Shown piece after piece: positions 7,984-17,821 of a DNA stretch of 47,052 nucleotides. The stretch spans positions 1-47,052 of the forward strand of contig CADASI010000036.1 in NCBI GenBank assembly GCA_902790525.1, in the 5' to 3' direction. Made by a program: the position numbers and the translations under genes. Source of the DNA: an uncultured Eubacteriales bacterium (GTDB lineage Bacteria > Bacillota > Clostridia > Christensenellales > Aristaeellaceae). The first letter of the stretch is position 1, and every line of letters starts with the position of its first letter. The notes below the pieces were generated by a model. The model searched no databases. It was not told where the DNA came from and saw nothing but the letters and a program-made list of their open reading frames with translations.

Positions 7984-9444
7984 TCAGGCGATGTTGAAGG
8001 CCTCCAGGTGATACACCGGCTTGAGCGCCTCCACCAGGCCGCTCAGGGTATCGTCATAGTGCTCGTCCCTGCGCTCCTCGAGGGTGGTGTCGTGCAGCTT
8101 CTCGCGGATGTCCTCCAGCGCCACGGGACCGGCGGGCACGTCGGACTCATAGCGTATGATGTGCACGCCGCTGCCGCTGACGACGGGGGTCATGGTCACG
8201 TCGCCCACCTTCTCCAGCGACATCGCGCCCGCGTTGAAGCCCTCGTCCCAGTTGCCGTGCTGCGCGCAAACGTAGTAGCCGCGGCTGGCGGTGGGCTCGT
8301 TCTTCATGCCGGGGTCCTCGCCGTACTCCTCGATCAGTGCGGCGAAGTCCTCGCCGGCCTCGATCTTCGCGTAGATCTCGTCGGTCTTGTCCTTGACGGA
8401 AGCCAGGCACGCGGCCTCGGCCTCATCGGCGGCCTTCTGCTTGGCCTCGATGTCGGCCTTGGCGCTGTCGATGTCGGCCTGAATGTCCTCGGCGGTGCGG
8501 GGCGCTTCGGTCTCCTCCGCCTCGGCATCCTCGGCATCCTCGGCTTCGGCCTCCTCGCCCTCGTCGGCCGCGGCCTCGTCGGCATCGGCGTCATCGTCCT
8601 TGTCGTTCAGCGCCGCGAGCTCGTCTTCGTACTCTTTCAGCGCGTCCTTGGCGGCGGACAGCGCGGTGCGGGCGTCGGTCAGGGCATTGATCACGTCCTC
8701 CTCGGGCTTGACAAGGATGTGCTTGACGGTGCGGTAGCCCTCGGGGATCCAGGCGATGATCTCGTCTTCGGAGGACATGGCGGTCTGGAAGGCGTTGGCG
8801 TTGTCGGCGTACTGCGACTTGTCCTCTTCGACCTTCTCGTCGTAGGCGGCTTGCATCTCCTCGTCGGTCAGATCGGGGATCTCGGCCTTCACGGTCTCCT
8901 CCAGCAGCTCGTGGTTGGCCTGATCGAGCTGGGTGTTGTAGAAGGTGTCCTTGCTGTAGCCGTTGGCATACATGTCGTACTCGGCCTGGCGGGCCTTGAC
9001 GTCGCCCTTGCCCTGGGCGTTCTGGTAGAAGTTGTCATAGGCGCTCTTGTAGTTCTCGTCGGCGGTCTTCTGGACCTCGGCCAGCTTGTCCTCGGACAGG
9101 CTCAGGCCGCGCTTCTCCAGCTCCCCGGCCACGGCGACGGACTCCACGACGGCCTCGACGGCCTCCTGTTTGACGTTCTCCACCACGTCGCTGGTCATGT
9201 TCATGCCGAACATGCTGTACATCTGCGCATAGTAGGAATACATGGATGCAAAGCGGCCCAGCGCATCGCCCTTGGTGACGGTGCCGCCTTCGTATTCCGC
9301 CACGACGGTGGCGTAATCCTTGTCCAGCTTGGCGGTATCCTCATCGAGCTGCATCATCGGGTCGATGCCGATCAGGTTGCAGCCGGCGAGGGTCAGCGCC
9401 AGCACCACGAGCAGGCCGGTCAGCTTTACGATCGTATGTCTCAT
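7984..9444 (-). CDS. Parvulin-type peptidyl-prolyl isomerase lipoprotein (PrsA/SurA-like)
   Basis: An exported foldase that probably helps secreted proteins fold outside the membrane. The start at 9444 is preceded by GAGAGGAAG; it yields a signal peptide with lipobox LAGC, so Cys22 should be lipidated. Residues 45-235 are the helical SurA/PrsA-type chaperone domain. The parvulin domain begins at TVKHILV (239-245) and ends at VVSGSGVHIIRY (421-432), but residues about 251-350 between its first strand and first helix are an inserted acidic and Ala-rich coil (runs of D/E/A). Homologues have only a short loop there. No catalytic loss is evident outside the insertion. Confidence 0.88.
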   Translation of the reverse strand: MRHTIVKLTGLLVVLALTLAGCNLIGIDPMMQLDEDTAKLDKDYATVVAEYEGGTVTKGDALGRFASMYSYYAQMYSMFGMNMTSDVVENVKQEAVEAVVESVAVAGELEKRGLSLSEDKLAEVQKTADENYKSAYDNFYQNAQGKGDVKARQAEYDMYANGYSKDTFYNTQLDQANHELLEETVKAEIPDLTDEEMQAAYDEKVEEDKSQYADNANAFQTAMSSEDEIIAWIPEGYRTVKHILVKPEEDVINALTDARTALSAAKDALKEYEDELAALNDKDDDADADEAAADEGEEAEAEDAEDAEAEETEAPRTAEDIQADIDSAKADIEAKQKAADEAEAACLASVKDKTDEIYAKIEAGEDFAALIEEYGEDPGMKNEPTASRGYYVCAQHGNWDEGFNAGAMSLEKVGDVTMTPVVSGSGVHIIRYESDVPAGPVALEDIREKLHDTTLEERRDEHYDDTLSGLVEALKPVYHLEAFNIA

Positions 9445-9491
9445 TTGAATCTTCCTCTCAATCCGGGGTAGTAACCACCCAAAAATAAACT

Positions 9492-10076
9492 TCACCCATA
9501 TATTATACACATTTCGGATTTTTCCGCAAGGGATTTTGGCCACACTCCGTCCCTCAAAAACTGAAATATGCCCAAATTTAATACTTCTTTACGAATTGAC
9601 CACATTTCCTCCGCGGGCCTGAGCAGCGTGACCGCCCCGCCCAGATCGCGCGCCAGCCGCCGCACGAGCCCGTCGTCGGTGTGCGGGCCGGGCACGATCA
9701 GCGCGTCGGCCACGCAGAAGGCGGCGTTTTGCCGGGCGAAGGCGCGTATGCGTTTGAGCTGCCGGCCGACGGGCCCGTCGTCGCGCCAGCGCATGGGCTC
9801 GATGAGCATGAGCCTGTCCGACGGAAGCTGGCACGACAGCGCCAGCGCGCAGTCGCACCCCGCGCCCTGGCCGACGATGCCGTTCACGGCCCCGTCCCGG
9901 CGCACGCGCTGATAGGCGCGCTGCAGCGCGTCGTACAGCGTCCTGGCGCCGTCGTAACAAAACGCCTCCGCCCGCACGCCCTGCGCCCTGAGCGCCTGCG
10001 CCGCCGCATCCAGGGCGCGGATATCGTAGAGGAGATCGTCGATCAGCAGGCAGCCCATATCGCGCGCAGGGGCCAT
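9492..10076 (-). CDS. Hypothetical protein, possible inactive alpha/beta-hydrolase fold
   Basis: A 194-residue soluble protein I cannot assign. It has GQGAG at residues 69-73, where alpha/beta hydrolases carry GxSxG, followed by LMLIEPMRW, a segment typical of the strand after it. The nucleophile position is Gly71, so if the fold is right the enzyme is inactive. A later IVPGPHTDDGL resembles the strand that presents the catalytic acid and loop. The start follows GGAGG by eight bases. It is the last gene after ktrA, 33 bp downstream. The promoter of the next gene is inside its 3' end. Confidence 0.65.
   Translation of the reverse strand: MAPARDMGCLLIDDLLYDIRALDAAAQALRAQGVRAEAFCYDGARTLYDALQRAYQRVRRDGAVNGIVGQGAGCDCALALSCQLPSDRLMLIEPMRWRDDGPVGRQLKRIRAFARQNAAFCVADALIVPGPHTDDGLVRRLARDLGGAVTLLRPAEEMWSIRKEVLNLGIFQFLRDGVWPKSLAEKSEMCIIYG
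9502..9529 (-). promoter_or_regulatory. Promoter of the parvulin lipoprotein gene
   Basis: TTGCGG (9524-9529) and TATAAT (9502-9507) on the minus strand, 16-base spacer. It lies within the final codons of the upstream hypothetical gene, giving the lipoprotein its own transcript. Confidence 0.7.
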
Positions 10077-10109
10077 GCAACTCGCCTCCGTCCTTTGACG
10101 GGTTCAGCC

Positions 10110-10766
10110 TCAGCGCGCCATCCGCGCGAGCGTGTCGTCCCGCGCCACCACCAGCAGCACGTCCTCCTCGCGGATGACGGTCTCCGGCCGGGGCATGGGG
10201 TCCACGTCCTCCCCGTGCTTGATGGCGATGATGTTGATGCCCCGGCTGCTGCGAAGCGACAGATCCTCCAGGGATTTGCCGATCCACTCGCGCATGGGGC
10301 GCACCTCCGCCATGGAGTAGGTCGGGGAGAGCTCGAGATAGTCGATGATGCTGCCCGATACAAGGTTATGCGCGATGCGCCGCCCCATATCCCGCTCCGG
10401 GAACAAAACCTCGTCCGCCCCCAGCTTTTCCAGCATCCTGCCGTGGAAGTCGTCGTGGGCCTTGGCGATGACGCGCCTGACCCCCAGCTCCTTGAGCATC
10501 AGCGTGATGGTGCCGCTGGCGCGGATGTCCGAGCCCATGGTGACGAAGGCCACGTCGAAGTCCTTCACCCCCAGGGCGGTCATCGCCTCGCGGTCCATGG
10601 CGTCCATCTGCACGGCCTGGGTGATGCGGTCGCGCATGTTCTCCACCAGGTCCATGTTCATGTCCACCCCCAGGACCTCCTCGCCCGCCTCGCACAGCGT
10701 CTCGGCGATGGCCCGCCCGAAGCGGCCCAGCCCCACCACGATGTATTGTCTGTTCGTCCTGGCCAT
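10110..10766 (-). CDS. ktrA: Potassium uptake regulatory subunit KtrA (RCK)
   Basis: Cytoplasmic gating subunit of a KtrAB-type potassium transporter. The RCK-N domain (residues 1-130) has GLGRFG for nucleotide binding and an acidic residue at the end of the second strand (LGVDMN). The RCK-C domain (about 135-218) contains the usual IIAIKHGEDVDP strand-turn. The 218-residue length is normal. It lies 16 bp behind ktrB with the same orientation, as usual for this pair. Confidence 0.92.
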   Translation of the reverse strand: MARTNRQYIVVGLGRFGRAIAETLCEAGEEVLGVDMNMDLVENMRDRITQAVQMDAMDREAMTALGVKDFDVAFVTMGSDIRASGTITLMLKELGVRRVIAKAHDDFHGRMLEKLGADEVLFPERDMGRRIAHNLVSGSIIDYLELSPTYSMAEVRPMREWIGKSLEDLSLRSSRGINIIAIKHGEDVDPMPRPETVIREEDVLLVVARDDTLARMAR

Positions 10767-10782
10767 ATTGATCCTCCATATA

Positions 10783-12204
<1,422 letters not shown>

Positions 12205-13134
12205 TTAAATCCTCTCGATCTCTACCATTTCCATCACGGCGCGGTACAGCGTCCTGTCCACGATGTGATAGCCCTCCGTCATGCAGCGGGCGGTGGCGCA
12301 GGCCATGCCCATGCGGAAGGTCTCCTCCAGGTCCTCTTCGGCCATGAAGCCCGCGATCAGCCCGGCCACCATGGAATCGCCCGCGCCCACGGTGGACTTG
12401 ACCTCGATGTTCAGCTTCGGGGCGTACAGGGCCTCGTCGCCCCGCAGTATGATCGCGCCGTCCGCCCCCAGCGACACCGCCACGACCTCCACGCCCTGGT
12501 CGATGTAGAGCCGGGCGGCGTCGCGGATCTCCGGTATGGAGTCGAGGCGCTTGCCGGTCATGCTCTCCAGCTCGTAGCGGTTGGGCTTGATCATGAACGG
12601 ACCCGCCGCCAGGCCCTTCTTGAGGCGCTCGCCGTCGGCGTCCAGCACGCAGCGGCAGCCCAGGCCCGCCACGGCCTCGATCAGCGTGGCGTAGTAGTCG
12701 TCGGGACAGCCCGGGGGCATGGAGCCGGTCAGTATCAGGTAGTCGCTGTTGTCCGCGTGGGCGCAGACCAGCTCGGTCATGCGCCTGAGCGAATCCGCGT
12801 CGATCTCCCGGCCGGACTCGTTGAGCTCCGTCACCACGCCGGCGGACTGGTCCAGCACCTTGATGTTGGTGCGGGCCGCGCCGTCCAGCCAGATGAAGTC
12901 ATAAGCCGTGGAGTTGACCATCAGCCGCTTCTCAAACAGCGGCGCGCTGTCGCGGTACATGAAGCCGACGCACTCGGCGTTCAGCCCCAGCGCGGAGACC
13001 GTCAGCGCCACGTTGATGCCCTTGCCCGCGGCCACGTCGCCGGAGGACAGCACCCGGTTGAGCCCGCCGGGGGTGAAGCCCTCCACCGTCAGGGTGCGGT
13101 CGATGCTGGGATTGAGTGATACGGATGTAATCAT
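12205..13134 (-). CDS. fruK: 1-phosphofructokinase (PfkB family)
   Basis: Phosphorylates fructose 1-phosphate to fructose 1,6-bisphosphate; LacC-type tagatose-6-phosphate kinase is the alternative in the same subfamily. The 309-residue protein has N-terminal SLNPSIDRTL, the GKGINVA loop (residues about 38-44), and the C-terminal GAGDSMVAG with the catalytic Asp. LILTGSMPPG is a subfamily signature. No fructose PTS permease is adjacent, which is unusual for fruK. Its ATG overlaps the upstream small gene (ATGA) and its TAA abuts ktrB. Confidence 0.88.
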   Translation of the reverse strand: MITSVSLNPSIDRTLTVEGFTPGGLNRVLSSGDVAAGKGINVALTVSALGLNAECVGFMYRDSAPLFEKRLMVNSTAYDFIWLDGAARTNIKVLDQSAGVVTELNESGREIDADSLRRMTELVCAHADNSDYLILTGSMPPGCPDDYYATLIEAVAGLGCRCVLDADGERLKKGLAAGPFMIKPNRYELESMTGKRLDSIPEIRDAARLYIDQGVEVVAVSLGADGAIILRGDEALYAPKLNIEVKSTVGAGDSMVAGLIAGFMAEEDLEETFRMGMACATARCMTEGYHIVDRTLYRAVMEMVEIERI

Positions 13135-13319
13135 GTCTCATTCTCCTGTCGGGCGGAGGCTTTCTGTTCCCGCTCCGCCTCTTCCTCGGACGCCTCTTCC
13201 TCTTGCGCCACGTGCTCCAGGAAGCCGCCGATGGTGTGTTTAAGCGTCAGGCTGACGATCACGCACAGCGCAATCAGCAGCCCCAGGGCGATCAGTATGA
13301 CCCTTTGCAGATCCGTCAT
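13131..13319 (-). CDS. Small single-pass membrane protein
   Basis: A 62-residue protein with one hydrophobic segment (about residues 7-25) and an acidic, Glu-rich cytoplasmic or external tail. I do not recognise a family. It has a good ribosome binding site (GGGAGGG six bases before ATG) and its stop overlaps the kinase start as ATGA, which supports its being a real gene and the first cistron of the fruK-ktrB-ktrA run. Confidence 0.65.
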   Translation of the reverse strand: MTDLQRVILIALGLLIALCVIVSLTLKHTIGGFLEHVAQEEEASEEEAEREQKASARQENET

Positions 13320-13379
13320 GCCCGTCCCTCCCGGAAGCCGCGCAATACCACTATCATAGACCGTATAGCCCGTATTATA

Positions 13380-13418
13380 GTATAGCCTATATTATAACAT
13401 ATTTTCGTCAAATTTCAA
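13380..13418 (-). promoter_or_regulatory. Promoter and possible operator of the fruK-ktr run
   Basis: TTGAAA (13413-13418) and TATAAT (13391-13396) on the minus strand, 16-base spacer. Immediately downstream of the -10 is the palindrome TATAGCCTATA (13381-13391), and the octamer GTATAGCC on the plus strand occurs at 13380 and again at 13363. This is a plausible repressor site, possibly for a DeoR-type fructose regulator; the regulator is not in the window. Confidence 0.65.
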
Positions 13419-13435
13419 GACCCCCGCGCAAAACC

Positions 13436-15739
13436 TCAGCCCTCCCAGAACGCCGCAAGCTCCCGCTTCAGGCCGCTCAGCTTTCCGACGTCGGTCACGT
13501 CCCAGTGGGGCGGCATGAGCTCCCTCAACTTCTCCTGCCGGTAGCGCATGTCCATCAGGATCACCACGCCGCGGTCGGTCTCGGTGCGGATCACCCGCCC
13601 CGCGGCCTGCAGCACGCGCCGCAGTCCGGGGTAGGTGTAGGCCGCGTCCATGCCGCCGTCGTCGGCGTCGTCCATGAGCGCGCGCAGGGTCTCCCGCTCG
13701 AAGCTCAGCTGCGGCATGCCCGTGGACACGATGGCCGCGCCGGACAGCCGGTCCTCCGGCAGGTCGACGCCCTCGGCGAACACCCCGCCCAGCACGATGA
13801 ACCCCACCAGGCTCCGCGTCGGCGCGGGCTTGAAGCGCTCGATGAAGGCCATGCGCTGGGGCTCGGTCATGTGGGCCTCCTGGCAGACGGCATCCTCATA
13901 GGGCCACATCATGCGGTAGTGCGTGAACACCAGCGTCATGTAGGCGTAGGAGGGAAAGCAGGCGATGTAGTTGCCGGGCTTGGCCTCGGCCATGGCGTGG
14001 ATCACCTGTGCCACGGTGTGCCTGGTGCGCTCCCGGTCCCGAAGCGACACCGGCACCGGCAGCCGGAGCACCCTCAGGTTTTCCCGGGGAAAGGGCGACT
14101 CCAGCCGGAGCGCCTCATCCGCCTCGCCGTCCGCGCCCAGCTGGGCGGCGTAGAAGTCCATCGGCGCGAGGGTGGCGGAGAACAGCGCCGCGCCGCCCAC
14201 CCGCGCAAGCGCCCGGCGCATGTGCTTCGACGGGTCGAAGCACCACAGCCGCACCAGCAGCCAGCGGTCCCGGGGCAGCAGCATGGCCCGGTAGCACTCG
14301 GGGTCGAAGCGCCGGGACACGTTCACGAACCACTGGGCGTCGAACACGAACTCCCGCACGTCCGGCTCGGGGCTGTTCAGCTCCCCCGCCGCCTCGGCAA
14401 ACCGCCGCGCCGCCTCGACGATGTCCTCCGGCATCCCGGAAAGCGCCTCCGGCTCCTGGTCGGCGTCGCATCGGAGCGCCTTTAAAAGCTCGGTCATCAG
14501 CCGCACCATGGGGCTCTCCTTCCCCTCGAAGGCCATGACGCGCTTCCTCAGCTCATACAGCCGCCGCCCGGACAGGCTCGCCGACAGCATCTCCCGCGCC
14601 CGGTCCGGGAGGTTGTGCGCCTCGTCCACCAAGAGCCCGGCCTTCGACCGGGTATCGAAGTACCGCTTGATGCGCACCCGGGGGTCGAAGGCGTAGTTGT
14701 AGTCGCAGATGATGACGTCCGCCGTCTCGGAGATGTCCAGCGACAGCTCGAACGGGCACAGGCCGTAGTCCTCCGCCAGCGCGCGGATGGCCTCCGCGTC
14801 CAGCCTCTGCATGCCCACCGCGGCCCTGAGGGCGTCCCTGCGCCGGTCGTAGTAGCCCATGGCGTGGGGGCAGCCCATGCAGTCCATGCTGTCCAGAAGG
14901 CAGCACTTCTCCTTGGCGGTGACGGTCACGGAGCGTATCGCCAGCCCCTGTTCGCGCATACGGTCCAGCGCGTCCTCGGCGGCGCGGCGGCCGGTGGTGC
15001 GGGCGGTCAGGTAGAATATCGCCGTGACGTACCCCTTCCCCAGCGCCTTGAGCGCCCCGTACAGCGACGCCGCTGTCTTGCCGATGCCCGTGGGGGCCTC
15101 GATCAGCGCGTTCGCGCCCCGCTTCATGGCGCGGAACGTGGCCACGGCCATCTCGCGCTGGCCGTCCCGGTAGCCGTCGTAGGGAAAGCCGAAGCGCTCA
15201 AGCGTCGCCTGGCGCTTCTCCTTCCAGTCGTCCACCGCCGTGATCCAGCCCAGGTAGAGCCGCGCGTAGCCCGTCAGCAGCCTGTCGAGCGTGGCAATAT
15301 CGTACTCCTCGCGGTACTCCCGCATCCTGCCGTCCAGCCGGGCGTAGGTCAGATAGACCTCGGCGCGGTCCACGCCGTGGTTTAAACACAGCATCGCCGC
15401 GTAGATCTCCGCCTGGGCCCAGTGGACGGGATAGTCGTACTTCATAATGGCGTCGGGGTTTCGCCCGGTGGTCTTGATCTCTTTAACGCACACCAGATCG
15501 GGACCGACATACGCCGCGTCCGCCCGTCCCTGCACGCGAAGGACGTGGCCGTCCGCCTCGATGTCCCGGCTGACGGGCGCCTCCGCCTGCCAGTTGACGG
15601 GCAGCAGCTCCTGCAGCGCCTGATGGCCCCGCACGCCCTCGCGCATCCGGGCGTAGGACGCGCCGCCGGGGATCAGGTCGCCCTTCTCCATGGCGTATTC
15701 CGCCAGCGCCCGAGCGCTGACCACGTGAATTTGCGGCAA
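13436..15739 (-). CDS. DinG/XPD-like DNA helicase with N-terminal PD-(D/E)XK nuclease domain
   Basis: An ATP-dependent superfamily 2 helicase, 767 residues. The N-terminal 200 residues look like a RecB/Cas4-type nuclease domain: GRAD (71-74), EIKTT (87-91) and the Q-x-x-x-Y helix QAEIY (109-113). The helicase part has Walker A PTGIGKT near 215-221, four cysteines near 279, 287, 290 and 328 placed like the XPD iron-sulfur cluster, and DEAH (372-375). Start is TTG at 15739, chosen because GGGGCGG stands just before it; an earlier in-frame ATG at 15844 would overlap manA's promoter and start. Likely roles are DNA repair or removal of unusual structures. Confidence 0.85.
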   Translation of the reverse strand: MPQIHVVSARALAEYAMEKGDLIPGGASYARMREGVRGHQALQELLPVNWQAEAPVSRDIEADGHVLRVQGRADAAYVGPDLVCVKEIKTTGRNPDAIMKYDYPVHWAQAEIYAAMLCLNHGVDRAEVYLTYARLDGRMREYREEYDIATLDRLLTGYARLYLGWITAVDDWKEKRQATLERFGFPYDGYRDGQREMAVATFRAMKRGANALIEAPTGIGKTAASLYGALKALGKGYVTAIFYLTARTTGRRAAEDALDRMREQGLAIRSVTVTAKEKCCLLDSMDCMGCPHAMGYYDRRRDALRAAVGMQRLDAEAIRALAEDYGLCPFELSLDISETADVIICDYNYAFDPRVRIKRYFDTRSKAGLLVDEAHNLPDRAREMLSASLSGRRLYELRKRVMAFEGKESPMVRLMTELLKALRCDADQEPEALSGMPEDIVEAARRFAEAAGELNSPEPDVREFVFDAQWFVNVSRRFDPECYRAMLLPRDRWLLVRLWCFDPSKHMRRALARVGGAALFSATLAPMDFYAAQLGADGEADEALRLESPFPRENLRVLRLPVPVSLRDRERTRHTVAQVIHAMAEAKPGNYIACFPSYAYMTLVFTHYRMMWPYEDAVCQEAHMTEPQRMAFIERFKPAPTRSLVGFIVLGGVFAEGVDLPEDRLSGAAIVSTGMPQLSFERETLRALMDDADDGGMDAAYTYPGLRRVLQAAGRVIRTETDRGVVILMDMRYRQEKLRELMPPHWDVTDVGKLSGLKRELAAFWEG

Positions 15740-15757
15740 GTTTTCCGCCCCTCTCCC

Positions 15758-15786
15758 TTGACAGTTTCGCAACAAAATGGTAAATT
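15758..15786 (+). promoter_or_regulatory. manA promoter
   Basis: TTGACA (15758-15763), a 17-base spacer and TAAATT (15781-15786). It lies between the divergent helicase and manA genes, 56 bases before the manA ATG. Confidence 0.75.
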
Positions 15787-15842
15787 GTATATGAACAGTA
15801 TACCCGACACCACGGGCATTTGCAAGAAGGAGGAGATAATTC

Positions 15843-16853
15843 ATGAACCTCTACCCACTGCTGATGGCGCCCGCCTTCCGCTACGGCAAGGCGACCCCCT
15901 GGGGCGGACACATGCTTCGCGACGTCTTCATGAAGGACGCCCCGGACAACACCGGAGAAAGCCTCGAGGTCTCCACGCTGGAGGGGCTCGAGAGCATGGT
16001 CGCCAACGGGGCCCACGCAGGCAAATCCCTGACCCGCATGGTGGAGCTGTGGGGCGATCAACTGACCGGACCCATCCAGGGCGGCTTCCCGCTGGTGCTC
16101 AAGCTGTTGGACGCCCAGGAGCCCTCGTCCGTGCACGTGCATCCCGACGACGACTACGCCCGCGCACACGGCGGCGCGCGGGGCAAAAACGAGGGTCTGG
16201 TGATACTGAACGCCGAGCCCGGCGCGAAGATGGTCTACGGCCTCGAGACCGACGGCGAGAGCCTGAAGTCGATACTGGACAGCGATGCCGTCGGCGAACA
16301 CCTGCGCTGGGTGAACGTGCAGCCCGGCGACGTGTACTACATCCCCGCCGGCATGGTGCACGCCCTGGGCTCGGAGATACAGTGCTACGAATTGCAGGAC
16401 GCCTGCGACATCACCTACCGCCTCTACGACTGGGACCGCACCGACAAGGACGGAAAGCCCCGCGAGCGGCACCCCGAGCAGGCGTTGGCCGTCACCGACC
16501 CCGACCTGGCGCTTTTCAAGAACGAGGGCACCACGGTGCTTCGTAAGGGCGGCAGCGTGACCTATTACATCTCAAACACCCACTTCGAGTTCTGCCGCCT
16601 CAACCTGTCCGGCAAGATGCCCCTGCCCTCCGGCAGGATGCTGCTGTTGACCCCCCTGGGCGAGTGCGCGCTTCACTGGGGTGAGGAGCAGATGACGCTC
16701 GCCCCGTTCAGCACGGTGATCGTGCCCGCGGCGCTCGAGGGCGCGGTGATCGAGGGCAACACCAAGGTGCTGATGTCCTCCCTGCCCGACCGCGACGCCC
16801 TCCGCGAGGAGCTCGGCTACCGCGCGGAAAACGTGGCGGGATTGATGGATTGA
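15843..16853 (+). CDS. manA: Mannose-6-phosphate isomerase, class I
   Basis: Zinc-dependent interconversion of mannose 6-phosphate and fructose 6-phosphate in the cytosol. The 336-residue protein has SSVHVHPDDDYA (zinc His residues and the family Q-x-L-S-x-Q-V-H-P region), a Glu-containing middle, and NVQPGDVYYIPAGMVHALG. Length fits the short Firmicutes form. The start at 15843 is preceded by AAGGAGGAG (15827-15835). It stands alone, with its own promoter and terminator. Confidence 0.94.
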   Translation: MNLYPLLMAPAFRYGKATPWGGHMLRDVFMKDAPDNTGESLEVSTLEGLESMVANGAHAGKSLTRMVELWGDQLTGPIQGGFPLVLKLLDAQEPSSVHVHPDDDYARAHGGARGKNEGLVILNAEPGAKMVYGLETDGESLKSILDSDAVGEHLRWVNVQPGDVYYIPAGMVHALGSEIQCYELQDACDITYRLYDWDRTDKDGKPRERHPEQALAVTDPDLALFKNEGTTVLRKGGSVTYYISNTHFEFCRLNLSGKMPLPSGRMLLLTPLGECALHWGEEQMTLAPFSTVIVPAALEGAVIEGNTKVLMSSLPDRDALREELGYRAENVAGLMD

Positions 16854-16865
16854 TTCCTACAAATG

Positions 16866-16903
16866 CGCGGCGCGAATCCGCAAGGGTTCGCGCCGCGTTT
16901 TTT
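16866..16903 (+). terminator. Terminator after manA
   Basis: Perfect 11-bp stem CGCGGCGCGAA / TTCGCGCCGCG with a ten-base loop, then TTTTTT. It is located between convergent genes. Confidence 0.88.
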
Positions 16904-16906
16904 GGG

Positions 16907-17506
16907 TCATACGATCCTCTCTATGTGCGGGTGTTTCTGCCCGGTGATCCAGTCCACGTCGTCCGTGAGCCAGTCCATGATCTCCAGCTGGCGGGTCTCC
17001 CACGCGATGTCGGCGGCCTTCTCCGCCTCGGTGGGCTCATGGTCGAAGGACCGGACCTTCTCGCAGTAGCCGAAGATGTAGCCCGCGCCGTACCAGATGG
17101 TGAAGTTGCTGTCCGGGCCCTCGGAGACGGCGTCCCCCCGCTCGGCGATCAGCGCGTCGTGGCGGCGCTTGTACTCCTCTTCGCAGCCGGGTTTGAGATG
17201 TGTGCAGAACACCCGGTGGCGGATGAGGGATTTGTCCTCCCGCACGATGCCGATGTCGTGGTACATGAGCCGCATGCTCCCCGGCGCGGCCAGAAGTTCC
17301 GCGCCGGGAATCTTCGACAGTATGGCGTCGCACACCTTTGCCGCGCCGTCCCCGGCGTCCTCGCCGTAGCACAGCAGCAGGTCCTCGATCCCCCAGACCG
17401 AGAAGTTGTCAAGCCCTTCTTCGCGCGCCAGTGTCCGAAGTGCATCGGCGCAATCCCTGAGCGCCGCGCTGTTCGCCGCGCGGATGATAAATGCCTTGCG
17501 TTCCAT
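16907..17506 (-). CDS. L-rhamnose mutarotase-like protein, two tandem domains
   Basis: A 199-residue protein. The C-terminal half (about 96-199) resembles RhaM/DUF718: HRVFCTHLKPGCEEEYKRRHDAL with the His (116) at the position of the RhaM catalytic His, then NFTIWYGAGYIFGYCE. The N-terminal half (1-90) follows the same pattern (RKAFIIRAANSAALRDCADA, NFSVWGIEDLLLCYGE) but lacks the R-R-H. It therefore looks like an internal duplication with one degenerate copy. RhaM interconverts anomers of rhamnose; the substrate here is unknown. It follows the Dabb gene, another small ferredoxin-like-fold protein, by 15 bp. Confidence 0.72.
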   Translation of the reverse strand: MERKAFIIRAANSAALRDCADALRTLAREEGLDNFSVWGIEDLLLCYGEDAGDGAAKVCDAILSKIPGAELLAAPGSMRLMYHDIGIVREDKSLIRHRVFCTHLKPGCEEEYKRRHDALIAERGDAVSEGPDSNFTIWYGAGYIFGYCEKVRSFDHEPTEAEKAADIAWETRQLEIMDWLTDDVDWITGQKHPHIERIV

Positions 17507-17521
17507 CGTATATCCTCCGAA

Positions 17522-17809
17522 TCAGACCTCAAAGTCGCAGGCCACCGAGCCGCTGCGCACCTCGTGCATGCGCTTCTTGACGGGCAGGTGGACCGGGTGG
17601 GTCTGGTAGGCGTCGAAGGCCTCGCGCGTCTCAAACAGCGTGATCAGCGCCAGGTCGTAGCTGCGCTCGCTGTGCAGCACGTCCGCGCCGGCCTCCAGGT
17701 CCACCATGCCCTCGATTTTGCCCTTCATGCCGTAGAAATTCTTCACGAGCTGGGGAATCTCATCCTTGAATTCATCCTTGATCTTGAACATCACGATATG
17801 CCGGATCAT
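17522..17809 (-). CDS. Dabb (stress-responsive A/B barrel) domain protein
   Basis: A 95-residue protein with the Dabb pattern: MIRHIVMFKIKDE at the start, YDLALITLFETREAFDAYQTHPVH in the middle and a C-terminal strand SVACDFEV. Dabb domains form dimeric alpha/beta barrels; functions vary and are mostly unknown. The start is preceded by GGAGGTACGG. It is 12 bp behind the phosphoesterase gene. Confidence 0.88.
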   Translation of the reverse strand: MIRHIVMFKIKDEFKDEIPQLVKNFYGMKGKIEGMVDLEAGADVLHSERSYDLALITLFETREAFDAYQTHPVHLPVKKRMHEVRSGSVACDFEV

Positions 17810-17821
17810 CCGTACCTCCTC

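Noticed and set aside
7849-9471. 540-codon plus-strand frame opposite the parvulin lipoprotein
   Set aside because: Gly/Val/Leu-rich shadow; the minus strand has promoter, ribosome site, signal peptide, family motifs and terminator.
15739-15844. Upstream ATG (15844) as start of the helicase gene
   Set aside because: It would add 35 residues unlike the family, overlap the manA start and cover the manA promoter; the TTG at 15739 has a proper ribosome site.
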